Below are positions 48,734-57,516 of a stretch of 64,000 nucleotides of DNA, piece after piece. Source of the DNA: Domibacillus tundrae (GTDB taxonomy: Bacteria > Bacillota > Bacilli > Bacillales > Domibacillaceae); assembly GCF_000970675.1 (NCBI RefSeq), contig NZ_LAJA01000001.1, positions 124,001 through 188,000 of the forward strand. The letters run 5' to 3'. The notes beneath the pieces were generated by a model that saw only the letters and a list, made by a program, of their open reading frames with translations, was not told the DNA's origin and searched no databases. The translations under genes were made by a program, and so were the position numbers. The stretch's first letter is position 1, and each line of letters begins with the position of its first letter.

Positions 48734-49831
48734 GTGTTAACAAAAGCAGCTGTAACGTATGGAAAAGGGGAACCGTTTCAAATTGATGACATTACCATCG
48801 ACAAACCAAAAGATGGGGAAGTGCTCATCCGTATTAAAGCGGTCGGTATTTGTCACACGGACTTAATTGTAAGGGACCAATATTATCCTGTTCCATTGCC
48901 AGCCGTACTCGGTCATGAAGGATCGGGTATTGTGGAAGAAGTCGGTACAGGCGTTACAAGTGTACAGCCAGGTGATCACGTTGTATTGTCTTTCAGTTCA
49001 TGCGGGCAGTGTACGAAATGTTTGTCCGGCAACCCTTATGCATGTGAAACATTTTTCGAGTTAAATTTCACAGGCACGATGGGGGATGGCACATGCCGTT
49101 TGCACAAAGACCATCAAGACGTATCGAACTTTTTCGGTCAATCAAGTTTCGCCCACTACTCCGTCGTGTCAGAACGTAATGTCGTAAAAGTTCCGAAAGA
49201 TGTACCGCTGGAAATTCTAGGTCCGCTTGGATGCGGAATTCAAACAGGCAGCGGTGCTGTATTAAATAAATTGCAGCCGGCTGAAGGGTCAAGCATTGTC
49301 GTATTTGGCTGCGGTTCTGTAGGCTTAAGCGCAATTATGGCTGCGAACGTTGCCAGCTGCACAACAATTATTGCAGTTGATCTTCAAGAAAGCCGTTTAG
49401 AACTTGCAAAAGAATTGGGTGCAACACATACCATTAACCCGAAAGACGTCACCAATACAGTGGAAGAAATTCAAAAAATCACTGGCAGCGGAGCTAATTA
49501 TTCTGTTGAAACAACAAGTATCCCTGCTATACTGCGTCAAGCGGTTGACTGCCTGGCAACATTAGGAAGAGCAGCAGTCATTGGAGCACCGCCGGTTGGG
49601 ACAGAAGTTTCCTTAGATGTTAATACGCTTCTGTTTGAAAGATCTGTTACTGGAGTTTTGCTTGGATCGGGCGTCCCGCAGACGTATATTCCAAAATTGA
49701 TTGACTTGTATAAAAACGGCAAGTTTCCATTTGATAAATTAATTAAATTTTACTCTTTGGAAGAAATCAATCAAGCCTGTGAAGATTCTGAAACAGGAAT
49801 AACGATCAAGCCAATTTTAAAACTTTCTTAA
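48734..49831 (+). CDS. Zinc-dependent alcohol dehydrogenase (aryl-alcohol dehydrogenase-like)
   Basis: 365 residues, MDR family. Catalytic Zn ligands Cys40 (GICHTD), His61-Glu62 (GHEGSG) and a later Cys in GPLGCGIQTG; structural Zn Cys90, 93, 96 and 104; NAD-binding VFGCGSVGLSA. The match to the XylB-type class is best by length and motifs, but substrate specificity is inferred. GTG 48734 has AGGGAG eight bases upstream; GTG 48725 is an alternative. Paired with the aldehyde dehydrogenase 18 bases downstream. Confidence 0.9.
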   Translation: MLTKAAVTYGKGEPFQIDDITIDKPKDGEVLIRIKAVGICHTDLIVRDQYYPVPLPAVLGHEGSGIVEEVGTGVTSVQPGDHVVLSFSSCGQCTKCLSGNPYACETFFELNFTGTMGDGTCRLHKDHQDVSNFFGQSSFAHYSVVSERNVVKVPKDVPLEILGPLGCGIQTGSGAVLNKLQPAEGSSIVVFGCGSVGLSAIMAANVASCTTIIAVDLQESRLELAKELGATHTINPKDVTNTVEEIQKITGSGANYSVETTSIPAILRQAVDCLATLGRAAVIGAPPVGTEVSLDVNTLLFERSVTGVLLGSGVPQTYIPKLIDLYKNGKFPFDKLIKFYSLEEINQACEDSETGITIKPILKLS

Positions 49832-49849
49832 TTAGAGGAGGAAAATATA

Positions 49850-51322
49850 TTGGAAACAAAAACAGCGAAATACACAGACTGGAACAAGCTAATCATCAAT
49901 GGTGAGTGGAAAGATGGTTCAAGCAGCAAAGAGTGTGTTGTTGAAAACCCTTACAACAATGAGGTGCTTACAACATTTAAATATGCAAGTAAAGAAGACA
50001 TTAATGAAGCATATGAAGCGGCTGAAAAAGCGCAGGAGCATTGGGGCGCGACTTCTGCTTATGAACGCGTGGAACTGCTTGAAAAAGTAGCGGCTCTTTT
50101 TGAAGAAAGAAGAGAAGAACTAGTCCAGCTTTTAGTTGAAGAATCAGGAAGCTCGCAATTAAAAGCAAACGTCGAAGTCAGCTGTTCCATTGCTGACCTT
50201 AAAGAAGCGGCAAAATATCCGCTGCAAATGGAAGCATCCATCCGCGCTTCAGCCGTTCCAGGAAAAGAAAACCGTGTGTACCGTGATCCAATCGGTGTTG
50301 TGGGAGCGATTACACCATGGAACTGGCCTCTTTATTTAACCATTCGTGTTGTGGCTCCAGCCATTGCAACAGGCAACAGCATTGTTGTTAAATCCGATTC
50401 ACAGACGCCAATCACCGGCGGCCTTATCATTGCTAAACTCTTTGAGGAAGCTGGTCTTCCAAAAGGCGTATTGAGTGTCTTGGCAGCGGATCTTGAAGAA
50501 GTGGGCGATTATTTTGTTGAGCATCCTGTCCCGCAGGTTATTTCATTTACTGGCTCAACGGCAGCAGGCAGACACGTTGGTTCACTAGCCGTGAAAAACG
50601 TGAAAAAACCAGCACTTGAACTGGGCGGCAACAATGCGCTTATCGTTCTCGATGATGCAGATGTTGACTTAGCGGTATCTGCCGCTGCATTTGGGAAATA
50701 TATGCACTCTGGCCAAATTTGTATCGCGCTGAACCGTATCATTGTAGACCGCAAGATTTATGATTCATTTGTGGAAAAATTTAAAGCGGCAAGCATTAAA
50801 ATTAAAGCCGGAAACCCTGCAGAGAGTGACACAATTATTGGGCCGCTAATTAATCGGAAGCAGGTAGACCGCGCGCTGAATCTTGTCGAACAAAGTATTG
50901 GTGAAGGCGCGAGAATAATTTTAAAAGGCGAAGTAAACGGAAATGTTGTAGAACCAATCATTTTAGCGGATGTCACAAATGATATGGCTGTTGCTCAAAA
51001 TGAAGTGTTCGCGCCTGTCGCGGTTATTATTCCTGTTGATAGTGAAGAAGAAGCCATCAAAGTCGCAAACGGCACGCCATTTGGCTTGAGCGGCGCGGTA
51101 TACTCAGGTTCCATTGAAAGAGGCATCAATGTTGCTAAAAAAATCAAAACAGGCATGATTCATGTGAACGACCAGTCTATTAACGTAGAGCCAAATGTTC
51201 CATTTGGCGGGGAAAAACTCTCTGGAATTGGCCGTTATTGCGGCGAATGGGCCATCGATGAATTTACAACAGTTAAATGGCTATCCGTCCAAAAACAACC
51301 ACGTGAATATCCATTCTCTTAA
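49850..51322 (+). CDS. Aldehyde dehydrogenase (NAD(P)+)
   Basis: 490 residues. Asn158 (PWNWP), general base Glu257 (LELGGNN), catalytic Cys291 (SGQICIALN), cofactor motif FTGSTAAG. Closest in style to benzaldehyde/vanillin-type dehydrogenases. TTG start with AGAGGAGG eight bases upstream. With the alcohol dehydrogenase it would oxidise an alcohol to its acid, the substrate type of the CoA ligase at 35344. Confidence 0.92.
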   Translation: METKTAKYTDWNKLIINGEWKDGSSSKECVVENPYNNEVLTTFKYASKEDINEAYEAAEKAQEHWGATSAYERVELLEKVAALFEERREELVQLLVEESGSSQLKANVEVSCSIADLKEAAKYPLQMEASIRASAVPGKENRVYRDPIGVVGAITPWNWPLYLTIRVVAPAIATGNSIVVKSDSQTPITGGLIIAKLFEEAGLPKGVLSVLAADLEEVGDYFVEHPVPQVISFTGSTAAGRHVGSLAVKNVKKPALELGGNNALIVLDDADVDLAVSAAAFGKYMHSGQICIALNRIIVDRKIYDSFVEKFKAASIKIKAGNPAESDTIIGPLINRKQVDRALNLVEQSIGEGARIILKGEVNGNVVEPIILADVTNDMAVAQNEVFAPVAVIIPVDSEEEAIKVANGTPFGLSGAVYSGSIERGINVAKKIKTGMIHVNDQSINVEPNVPFGGEKLSGIGRYCGEWAIDEFTTVKWLSVQKQPREYPFS

Positions 51323-51335
51323 ATCATTTACAAGT

Positions 51336-51369
51336 AAGCCCGTTGGATAGAATTGTCCAACGGGCTTAA
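51336..51369 (+). terminator. Terminator after the aldehyde dehydrogenase
   Basis: AAGCCCGTTGGA pairs with TCCAACGGGCTT. Confidence 0.85.
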
Positions 51370-51388
51370 CTATGCAGATAACCTAATT

Positions 51389-51425
51389 GGTGGTGCCAGT
51401 ACTTACTATTTGGCACCGCCTTTTT
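51389..51425 (+). terminator. Second terminator hairpin
   Basis: GGTGGTGCCA pairs with TGGCACCGCC, followed by five T. The following 270 bases to 51702 show nothing else. Confidence 0.8.
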
Positions 51426-51702
51426 AATTCTGTGAAAAATCACCCCGTGAAGAATAGGAAGCCGCTTTATTTTTTTACTTAGTGAGTTTGTCCCAATCAT
51501 TTTTTGCTTTTTTTCATAAGATAAAATTGAACAATTAATACAAGGTGCTGATGTATGTATAAATATTTGCCACTGCGTATCACTTTAAACTAAAAATACA
51601 AGGATTAACGTACAATGGTTTCATTCCTGGCTGCTTTTGATTATATATGTTGTGTCGTTGCCGGCTATCAGAAGGCTGCTAAAAGAAAGGAGGTGAAAAA
51701 CA

Positions 51703-52092
51703 ATGCCATTTTTTCCTGAGAATCCTGATTCAAGACCGTATTCGCCTTATCCGGGACCTTATCAACCATACGACAGACGATACCCACCTTATCAAGGATC
51801 GTATCGGCCATATGGCGGCGGCAGACCATACCGGCCTTATCCAGGCCCCTATCAACCATATGGCAGACCATATCCGCCGAATCCTATGTCACCTTACCGT
51901 AACCCTGGCCCAGGTCCGGGATCTGGATTTTTTACACAAGGTATCAATCCTTTCTCATCCCAAGGAGGACCTTACCAACAGAGACCTGGTACGTGGGGGA
52001 ATATCAGCCAGATTATGACGAATGTAGGAGACTTATCAAATGGGATTAATGCGCTAAGACAAATGGGTTCTTTTTTTAATATACTACGTTAA
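51703..52092 (+). CDS. Pro/Tyr/Gly-rich putative spore coat protein
   Basis: 129 residues. Residues 8-75 are low-complexity repeats of the type RPYPPYQ/PGPYQPYGR, and the C-terminal 35 residues (WGNISQIMTNVGDLSNGINALRQMG) form an amphipathic helix. This layout resembles YppG-like and other spore-coat proteins of Bacillus. AAAGGAGGTG precedes the ATG. Function is inferred from composition only. Confidence 0.7.
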   Translation: MPFFPENPDSRPYSPYPGPYQPYDRRYPPYQGSYRPYGGGRPYRPYPGPYQPYGRPYPPNPMSPYRNPGPGPGSGFFTQGINPFSSQGGPYQQRPGTWGNISQIMTNVGDLSNGINALRQMGSFFNILR

Positions 52093-52202
52093 AAATAAAA
52101 AGATCTGTTTGCTTTTCAGTTGCATCTGAGGCCTTGAGTTCACTTTTAGTTTACGTCTTTACTCGTATCACTTGCAAAATAGTGCATAATTAACGCTTAA
52201 AT

Positions 52203-52280
52203 TTCCCCAACGAACAGATACACGCTACATACCTTTGTTATTTGAAGTATATGTGGCGGTACTGAGATTGGGGGATTTTT
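52203..52280 (+). other. Long hairpin with T-run (terminator or leader element)
   Basis: CCCCAA pairs with TTGGGG; within it CGCTACATA pairs with TATGTGGCG (one G-U), with flanking TA/TA. Seven T follow. Between the coat-like gene and the DUF421 gene, so it may be a terminator of the first or a leader structure of the second. Confidence 0.5.
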
Positions 52281-52431
52281 TTATAAGAACTTTATTTGTA
52301 CAAGCAGTGTACAAAAATAAGTTCCTCTACCTGTGTTTTCTTTTATCTGGTCTTATAAATAATTGTATATAAGGAAAAAATAAAGATACTGGCATGGAAT
52401 CTTACTAAACAAGCAAAGGATGTGCATAAGG

Positions 52432-53136
52432 GTGGAATTTTATCATGGACAAGAAACACTTACCGTCATTCAGTGGGTGTTAAGAGCCATTACCGCTTTT
52501 TTATTTTTACTGTTTGCAGCAAAAATAATGGGGCAGCGATCGATTGCTCAGTTAAGATTACTTGATTTTATCGTCGCGATATCAATTGGCAATATTATTG
52601 CCCATCCCTTGTCAGATGAAAAAATAGGGATAAAAGGAACACTTGTTACGATGTCTGCCTTTGTCGTTTTATATATATTCGGGGTCATGTTAAGCATGAA
52701 ATGGCAAAGGTTTCGAAATTGGGTTGAGCCTTCTCCTTATCCGATCATAAAAAATGGGCAAGTAATTGGCAAAAATCTAATAAAAGCGAGAATTTCCATT
52801 GATTTCTTATTGTCAGAACTCAGAAAAGGGCAAATTGATGGGATTGAAAAAGTTTCACTCGCTTTATGGGAACCTGGTGGTGCCATTTCCTTTTTTTTAA
52901 GCCCTCAGCATCAGACAGTAACTCCGGCGGATTTGAGCTTACCGACAAAACCATTTTCCTTTCAGAAAACCGTTATTAAAGAAGGAAAAGTGGATGTTAA
53001 TGAATTGAACAATTTGGATAAAGATGAAATCTGGCTGAAAAATAAAATAAAGAGTACATACAATGTTGAGATAAAAGATATTTTACTGGCAACTGTTGAT
53101 GATACTGAAAATGTAAAAATCTTTTTGTATCAATAA
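52432..53136 (+). CDS. DUF421 family membrane protein (YetF/YdfR-like)
   Basis: 234 residues. Three N-terminal membrane helices (LRAITAFLFLLFAAKIMG, LLDFIVAISIGNIIAHPLS, GTLVTMSAFVVLYIFGVML) followed by the cytosolic DUF421 domain (PIIKNGQVIGKNLIKARISIDFLLSELRKGQI). In B. subtilis the homologues YetF and YdfS affect spore germination. GTG 52432 follows AAAGGA with an 11-base gap; ATG 52420 is an alternative start. Confidence 0.85.
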   Translation: MEFYHGQETLTVIQWVLRAITAFLFLLFAAKIMGQRSIAQLRLLDFIVAISIGNIIAHPLSDEKIGIKGTLVTMSAFVVLYIFGVMLSMKWQRFRNWVEPSPYPIIKNGQVIGKNLIKARISIDFLLSELRKGQIDGIEKVSLALWEPGGAISFFLSPQHQTVTPADLSLPTKPFSFQKTVIKEGKVDVNELNNLDKDEIWLKNKIKSTYNVEIKDILLATVDDTENVKIFLYQ

Positions 53137-53261
53137 TCATCATAACTCAGAACAACGGAGAAACACATTTTCCGGACAAGAATTAGTCTCCTTTTTCATT
53201 AAAAGTAAAATTTTCGAGATGTAAACTGTTACAGATTTTCTAACTTTAAATCAATGTAAGG

Positions 53262-53288
53262 TTGCTCTGTATAGCATATACAGAGCAA
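53262..53288. other. Perfect inverted repeat
   Basis: TTGCTCTGTATA-GCA-TATACAGAGCAA, 12-bp arms. No T-run on either side in the right place for a terminator. Confidence 0.6.
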
Positions 53289-53309
53289 AAATGCTTACGC
53301 TTACTATTA

Positions 53310-53435
53310 TTATACCGGTGGTCGATCAGGGCTTTTAAATTGAGTGAAAAACAGGATAAAGATAATGATGGGAAGTGCGACAAGAAAAAGGCTGCCTTTA
53401 GACGGTCTAATCGTTGGAGTATCTGTTAAAGCCAT
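53310..53435 (-). CDS. Small single-pass membrane protein (41 aa)
   Basis: GGGAGGTGATAACC stands directly before the ATG. The 41 residues are a polar head (ALTDTPTIRPSKG), one membrane helix (SLFLVALPIIIFILFFTQF) and a short KSPDRPPV tail. It is 15 bases downstream of the gene at 53451 and probably co-transcribed with it. No known family. Confidence 0.7.
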   Translation of the reverse strand: MALTDTPTIRPSKGSLFLVALPIIIFILFFTQFKSPDRPPV

Positions 53436-53450
53436 GGTTATCACCTCCCT

Positions 53451-53891
53451 TTAATTTTTTTGTGAATCCATGTCAATGTCAAAGTGCTTCGACACAACGG
53501 TATTAAATTCTTTAAAGACTTTTGGAGCATTGGGCAGAGTTGGATCGGGTTTTTGAGTTCCAAAAATGGGTCCGGCGATGGTGAAACTAAACCCGTCAGA
53601 ACTAACCGTTATAGCGCCAATTCCGACCTTGCCGCTGATTAACAACATAGCAAGAAGAATATCTATGGCATCAATCGTTGCATCTACTGCTTGATTGTTG
53701 TTTTTCGATTCTATTCGCGATTCTCCGGAAAGGGGGCCGCCAACTGAAAGCGCAAACCCGTCTGGAGTGATAAAAATTCCAATAATTGTAAATTGTCCGG
53801 CTAATAATAAACCAGCTGTTATGATATCCATGTCGCGTTGGATAGCACGCAGTATAGAGAGCTCGTGTTGGGTTTTTCTTTTATCGTTCAT
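53451..53891 (-). CDS. Hypothetical protein with two internal repeats (146 aa)
   Basis: The product contains two copies of about 38 residues: DMDIITAGLLLAGQFTIIGI..TPDGFALSVGGPLSG and AIDILLAMLLISGKVGIGAI..SSDGFSFTIAGPIFG. GGGGAGGTG precedes the ATG. The repeat pattern (hydrophobic strand, Gly, DGF, GPL/GPI.G) suggests a duplicated beta module. A 14-bp palindrome (53907-53920) lies just upstream. No family recognised; forms a two-gene unit with the small membrane protein. Confidence 0.7.
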   Translation of the reverse strand: MNDKRKTQHELSILRAIQRDMDIITAGLLLAGQFTIIGIFITPDGFALSVGGPLSGESRIESKNNNQAVDATIDAIDILLAMLLISGKVGIGAITVSSDGFSFTIAGPIFGTQKPDPTLPNAPKVFKEFNTVVSKHFDIDMDSQKN

Positions 53892-53906
53892 CTTACACCT
53901 CCCCTT

Positions 53907-53920
53907 ATAACATATGTTAT
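53907..53920. promoter_or_regulatory. Palindrome ATAACATATGTTAT
   Basis: Perfect 14-bp palindrome immediately upstream of the ribosome binding site of the 146-residue gene; possible operator. The rest of 53921-54170 shows nothing. Confidence 0.35.
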
Positions 53921-54192
53921 TCCGATTGAAAGTAATTTGTATGATTAATTTGTATCAGCGCTGTTCTAGTTGTCCGGCTTTTTTTTAGTTGTGCAACGAT
54001 ACATGAGGAACAAATTTCAAACAGTTTTCATATCCTTTATTATAAAAATTAATCCTCATGTGCGAAGGGAAAATAACAGCTCAGATTTTGTCGTGCATTA
54101 CCCCTCGGCAGTCACCAGATCATGACCACCAGCAAATTTCTTACTCTTGTGCATAGATATATAAAGGAAAACGAGAAGGAGAATGATTTTGC

Positions 54193-54753
54193 GTGAAAAA
54201 AATTGTATTTGTGAGCGGTGCAAGCGGTGTGGGAAAAACTACTTTATGTGAGATTTTAACAACACAAATAGGACCATCTTATAACGATGAAATTGCTGGA
54301 ATCGATATGGATGAGGTGTATAAATTTGTGGATCGTAGGTTTCGTAGTCCGCATGGGGGCCGCTTATATAAATTGGCCCGGCATAATACAGGATGCTTAA
54401 CCAATAATTTTCTGAAAAATGGAATTCATACGGTATTTATATTTGGAATTGAAATTTACAATAAACTGAGGGTGAATGATGTGCTGGAGTATGTACAAAT
54501 AGATGAGCAAACGCTTGTGTATCATTTCACAATTACCCCGCCGAAAAGAAAGATCATCGAGCGGCTGTTAAAAAGGCAAAACCATGTTCCTGAATGGTTT
54601 CACATGCATTTACTGGAAAGAGAGTATTACTATGATGCAAAATGGACCATCCCAATTGATAACTCCAACCTGACCCCACGTAAAACAATGGATATCATCA
54701 TGGAAAAAATACAGAAAACACAAGGAACGGATTATTTTACGACAAGATCGTAA
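54193..54753 (+). CDS. P-loop nucleotide-binding protein (kinase-like)
   Basis: 186 residues. Walker A GASGVGKTT at residues 9-17, followed by an IDMDEV segment that could coordinate Mg2+; a basic region near residue 120 (PPKRKIIERLLKRQN) resembles the LID of small nucleoside or shikimate-type kinases. GTG start with AAGGAG 13 bases upstream, a long spacing. No partner gene; function unknown. Confidence 0.7.
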   Translation: MKKIVFVSGASGVGKTTLCEILTTQIGPSYNDEIAGIDMDEVYKFVDRRFRSPHGGRLYKLARHNTGCLTNNFLKNGIHTVFIFGIEIYNKLRVNDVLEYVQIDEQTLVYHFTITPPKRKIIERLLKRQNHVPEWFHMHLLEREYYYDAKWTIPIDNSNLTPRKTMDIIMEKIQKTQGTDYFTTRS

Positions 54754-54784
54754 AGCAGTTCAGCTCTTAGGTTTCGAATAGAAT

Positions 54785-54831
54785 AAGGGAATGCATGCTT
54801 TCCGGGTGGAAAATTCACTATACATTCCCTT
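54785..54831 (+). terminator. Hairpin after the P-loop gene
   Basis: AAGGGAATG pairs with CATTCCCTT, with an inner TTTCC/GGAAA. No long T-run, so a weak terminator at best. A 73-codon frame across it (54791-55012) is not considered a gene. Confidence 0.5.
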
Positions 54832-55077
54832 TGGTCACTTATTAGAAACACTGATAACCTCTTATGTTCGGATATGTCTCGTTATACTACTGTATGCTGC
54901 TTATTTGCAAGCCGGATTCGGTTCGGAAAAATATTTGAAATTGCTGCATTTTTTAGAAAGGCTGTTAATTCCAGTCGTTTATGTTCCTTCATTATATATG
55001 TGTTGTTACTAAAAACGCTGTAACCTCCACGATTTTAATCATTCGATTTCATTTTAAAGAAGTGCCGGTCATATAAA

Positions 55078-55095
55078 TACGTGAAGACACACGTA
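55078..55095. promoter_or_regulatory. Inverted repeat TACGTG-N6-CACGTA
   Basis: Six-base arms with a six-base spacer, 88 bases before the second molybdenum hydroxylase operon. Typical size for a dimeric repressor operator; no regulator gene is nearby. Confidence 0.4.
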
Positions 55096-55182
55096 AGAAA
55101 ACAATAAAAGGCTGTTGGTGTCTATTTGACCCGAAGGTACCGTGGAAAGAGGGGCAAATAAAATGATTCAGGGGAGGAGAAG

Positions 55183-57516
55183 ATGGATATCATCGGAAAA
55201 ACAGTCTCGCGAAAAGATGCATGGGAAAAAGTAACAGGACAAGCAGTATACACAGGAGATAAAAGCGAGTCCGGAATGCTTTATGCAGAAAAGGTGATAA
55301 GTCCTTATGGGCATGCGCTCATAAAGAATATGGACCTTTCCAAAGCGAAGAAGATAAAAGGAGTAAAAGCAATTATTACGGGGGGGAATTTACCTTTAAC
55401 CGGGGAAGAAATTCAAGACCGCTACCCTATTGCCTGTGAGAAAGTCCGTTATCATGGAGAAGTGGTAGCTCTTGTTGTAGCGGATACGCCGAAATGCGCC
55501 AGGCAAGCGGCGGATCTCATTCGCGTTGTGTATGAACCTCTGCCTGTTGTGAACACGCCGGGACAAGCTTTCGATCCAAACGCACCTCTTGTTCACGAAC
55601 AACTGGAGCAATATAAAAAAAAATCTACCGTCTACCCGGAGCCCGGAACGAATATTGCCAATCGTTCTAAAATTAGAAAAGGAGATATCACAAAAGGATG
55701 GGAAAAAAGCGATGTTGTAATAGAAAAACGTTTTTCATTTAATCCTTCTGATCACGTAGCTATGGAAACCCGTTGTGCATTAGGGAGAATTGAAGCTGAC
55801 GGAAAAGTTTTGATCACCTCATCGTCACAGGCTCCATTCATGATTAAACGCTTAATAAGTGAATACTTTGGAATCGAAAACGGGAATGTGATTGTCAATA
55901 CGCCACTTGTTGGAGGAGGATATGGAGGAAAAGCTTCTATCCAGCTGGAGCTTCTTGCTTATATTGCATCAAAAGCTGTAGGAGGCAGGCTGGTAAGGGT
56001 GCAAAACACTCGTGAAGAAGATATCTTAACTTCTCCCTGCCATATCGGACTGGAAGCAACCATTAAACTTGGCTGTTCGCAAGAAGGACTTTTACAGGCG
56101 GCTGAAATCCTTTATCTTTGGGACGGGGGCGCTTATTCAGATAAAGCAACGTCCCTAAGCAGAGCGGGTGCAGTAGATTGTACGGGCCCCTACCATATTG
56201 ATAACGTTTGGTGTGACTCGCTGTGCATGTATACGAACCACCCGTACGCGTCCCCTTACAGAGGCTATGCCCATTCAGAAGTGTTATTTGCTTTTGAACG
56301 TACAATGGACGGTTTGGCAGACAAGCTCAGGCTCGATCCCCTTGAATTCCGGCACAAAAATGCAATTCGTCCTGGAGACACAACGCCTACACAAGTTTTG
56401 CTGAACAAGAGTAATGTTGGCAATTTGCCGGAGTGTATTGATCGATTGAAAACATTGATGGAATGGGAAAAAGGGCAAAAAATCGATCTCGGTCATCATA
56501 AAATGAAAGTGAAGGGAATCAGCTGTGTTTGGAAGACATCAACTATTGACACAAATGCAGGCTCCGGGGTTATTTTAACATTTAATCCCGATGGCAGTGT
56601 GAACCTTTTATCCGGAGTCGTTGAAATCGGGACGGGAACCAAAACGGTACTTGCTCAAATTGTTTCAGAAAAGCTAAAAATGAAGTTTGAAAACGTACAT
56701 GTCCAAATAAAAGTGAATACACAAAACACGCCGGAGCATTGGAAGACAGTCGCCAGCCGTGGAACCTTCATGGCGGGAAGAGCCGCATTGCAGGCAGTTG
56801 ATGATGCGATCGGCCAGTTAAAGCACCTGGCTTCGTGTGTGTTAAGAGCGCCTGTTGAAGATTTTGAAATCGGGAGAGAAAGGGTTTATCTCCGGGACGA
56901 CCCATCTATCGGATTATCGTATAAAGATCTTGCCTATGGGTACACCTATCCGAATGGAAATGCCATTGGAGGACAAATCATTGGCAGGGGACATTATATA
57001 CTTAGGCATCTCACCTATTTAAACCCTGAAACAGGCGCAGGAAAGCCGGGGCCGGAATGGACAGTCGGTGCACAAGGGGTTGAAGTGGAGTTTGATACGC
57101 GGGAGTATACGTACAAAATAACAAAAGCCTTCTCTGTCATCGATGCTGGAAAAGTACTGAATCCTAAAATGGCTGAAGGACAGATAATGGGTGCCATGAG
57201 TATGGGACTTGCGTTTGGGGGAAGGGAAACATTTTATTTCGATGATCTCGGCCGAGTGCTGAATCCTCAGTTAAGAACCTATAGGCCGTTACGGTACGGT
57301 GAGAATCCTGAATATATTTGTGAATTTGTTGAAACACCGCAAATAGACGCGCCGTATGGTTCAAGAGGGGTTGGAGAGCATGGACTCCTCGGTATGCCGG
57401 CAGCACTTGGCAATAGTTTGTCTTTAGCTGCAGGCGTTTCCTTAAACCAATTACCATTGCTTCCTGAATTGATATGGCGAAAAAAGGAGGCGGCAAATAG
57501 AGGTGATTCCTTATGA
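55183..57516 (+). CDS. Molybdenum hydroxylase large (Mo-cofactor) subunit, system 2
   Basis: 777 residues, xanthine dehydrogenase family. Cofactor motif VGGGYGGKAS, SPYRGYAHSE at the AYRGAGR position, active-site Glu in GSRGVGEHGLLG. It differs in these motifs from system 1 (43271), so it is not a recent duplicate. AGGGGAGGAG before the ATG. Its order large-FAD-FeS is the same as system 1. No XdhC or MobA gene is attached; it may depend on the system 1 maturation proteins. Confidence 0.92.
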   Translation: MDIIGKTVSRKDAWEKVTGQAVYTGDKSESGMLYAEKVISPYGHALIKNMDLSKAKKIKGVKAIITGGNLPLTGEEIQDRYPIACEKVRYHGEVVALVVADTPKCARQAADLIRVVYEPLPVVNTPGQAFDPNAPLVHEQLEQYKKKSTVYPEPGTNIANRSKIRKGDITKGWEKSDVVIEKRFSFNPSDHVAMETRCALGRIEADGKVLITSSSQAPFMIKRLISEYFGIENGNVIVNTPLVGGGYGGKASIQLELLAYIASKAVGGRLVRVQNTREEDILTSPCHIGLEATIKLGCSQEGLLQAAEILYLWDGGAYSDKATSLSRAGAVDCTGPYHIDNVWCDSLCMYTNHPYASPYRGYAHSEVLFAFERTMDGLADKLRLDPLEFRHKNAIRPGDTTPTQVLLNKSNVGNLPECIDRLKTLMEWEKGQKIDLGHHKMKVKGISCVWKTSTIDTNAGSGVILTFNPDGSVNLLSGVVEIGTGTKTVLAQIVSEKLKMKFENVHVQIKVNTQNTPEHWKTVASRGTFMAGRAALQAVDDAIGQLKHLASCVLRAPVEDFEIGRERVYLRDDPSIGLSYKDLAYGYTYPNGNAIGGQIIGRGHYILRHLTYLNPETGAGKPGPEWTVGAQGVEVEFDTREYTYKITKAFSVIDAGKVLNPKMAEGQIMGAMSMGLAFGGRETFYFDDLGRVLNPQLRTYRPLRYGENPEYICEFVETPQIDAPYGSRGVGEHGLLGMPAALGNSLSLAAGVSLNQLPLLPELIWRKKEAANRGDSL

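Noticed and set aside
54791-55012. 73-codon frame after the P-loop gene
   Set aside because: Starts inside a hairpin with the possible ribosome binding site too close, and has no recognisable fold.
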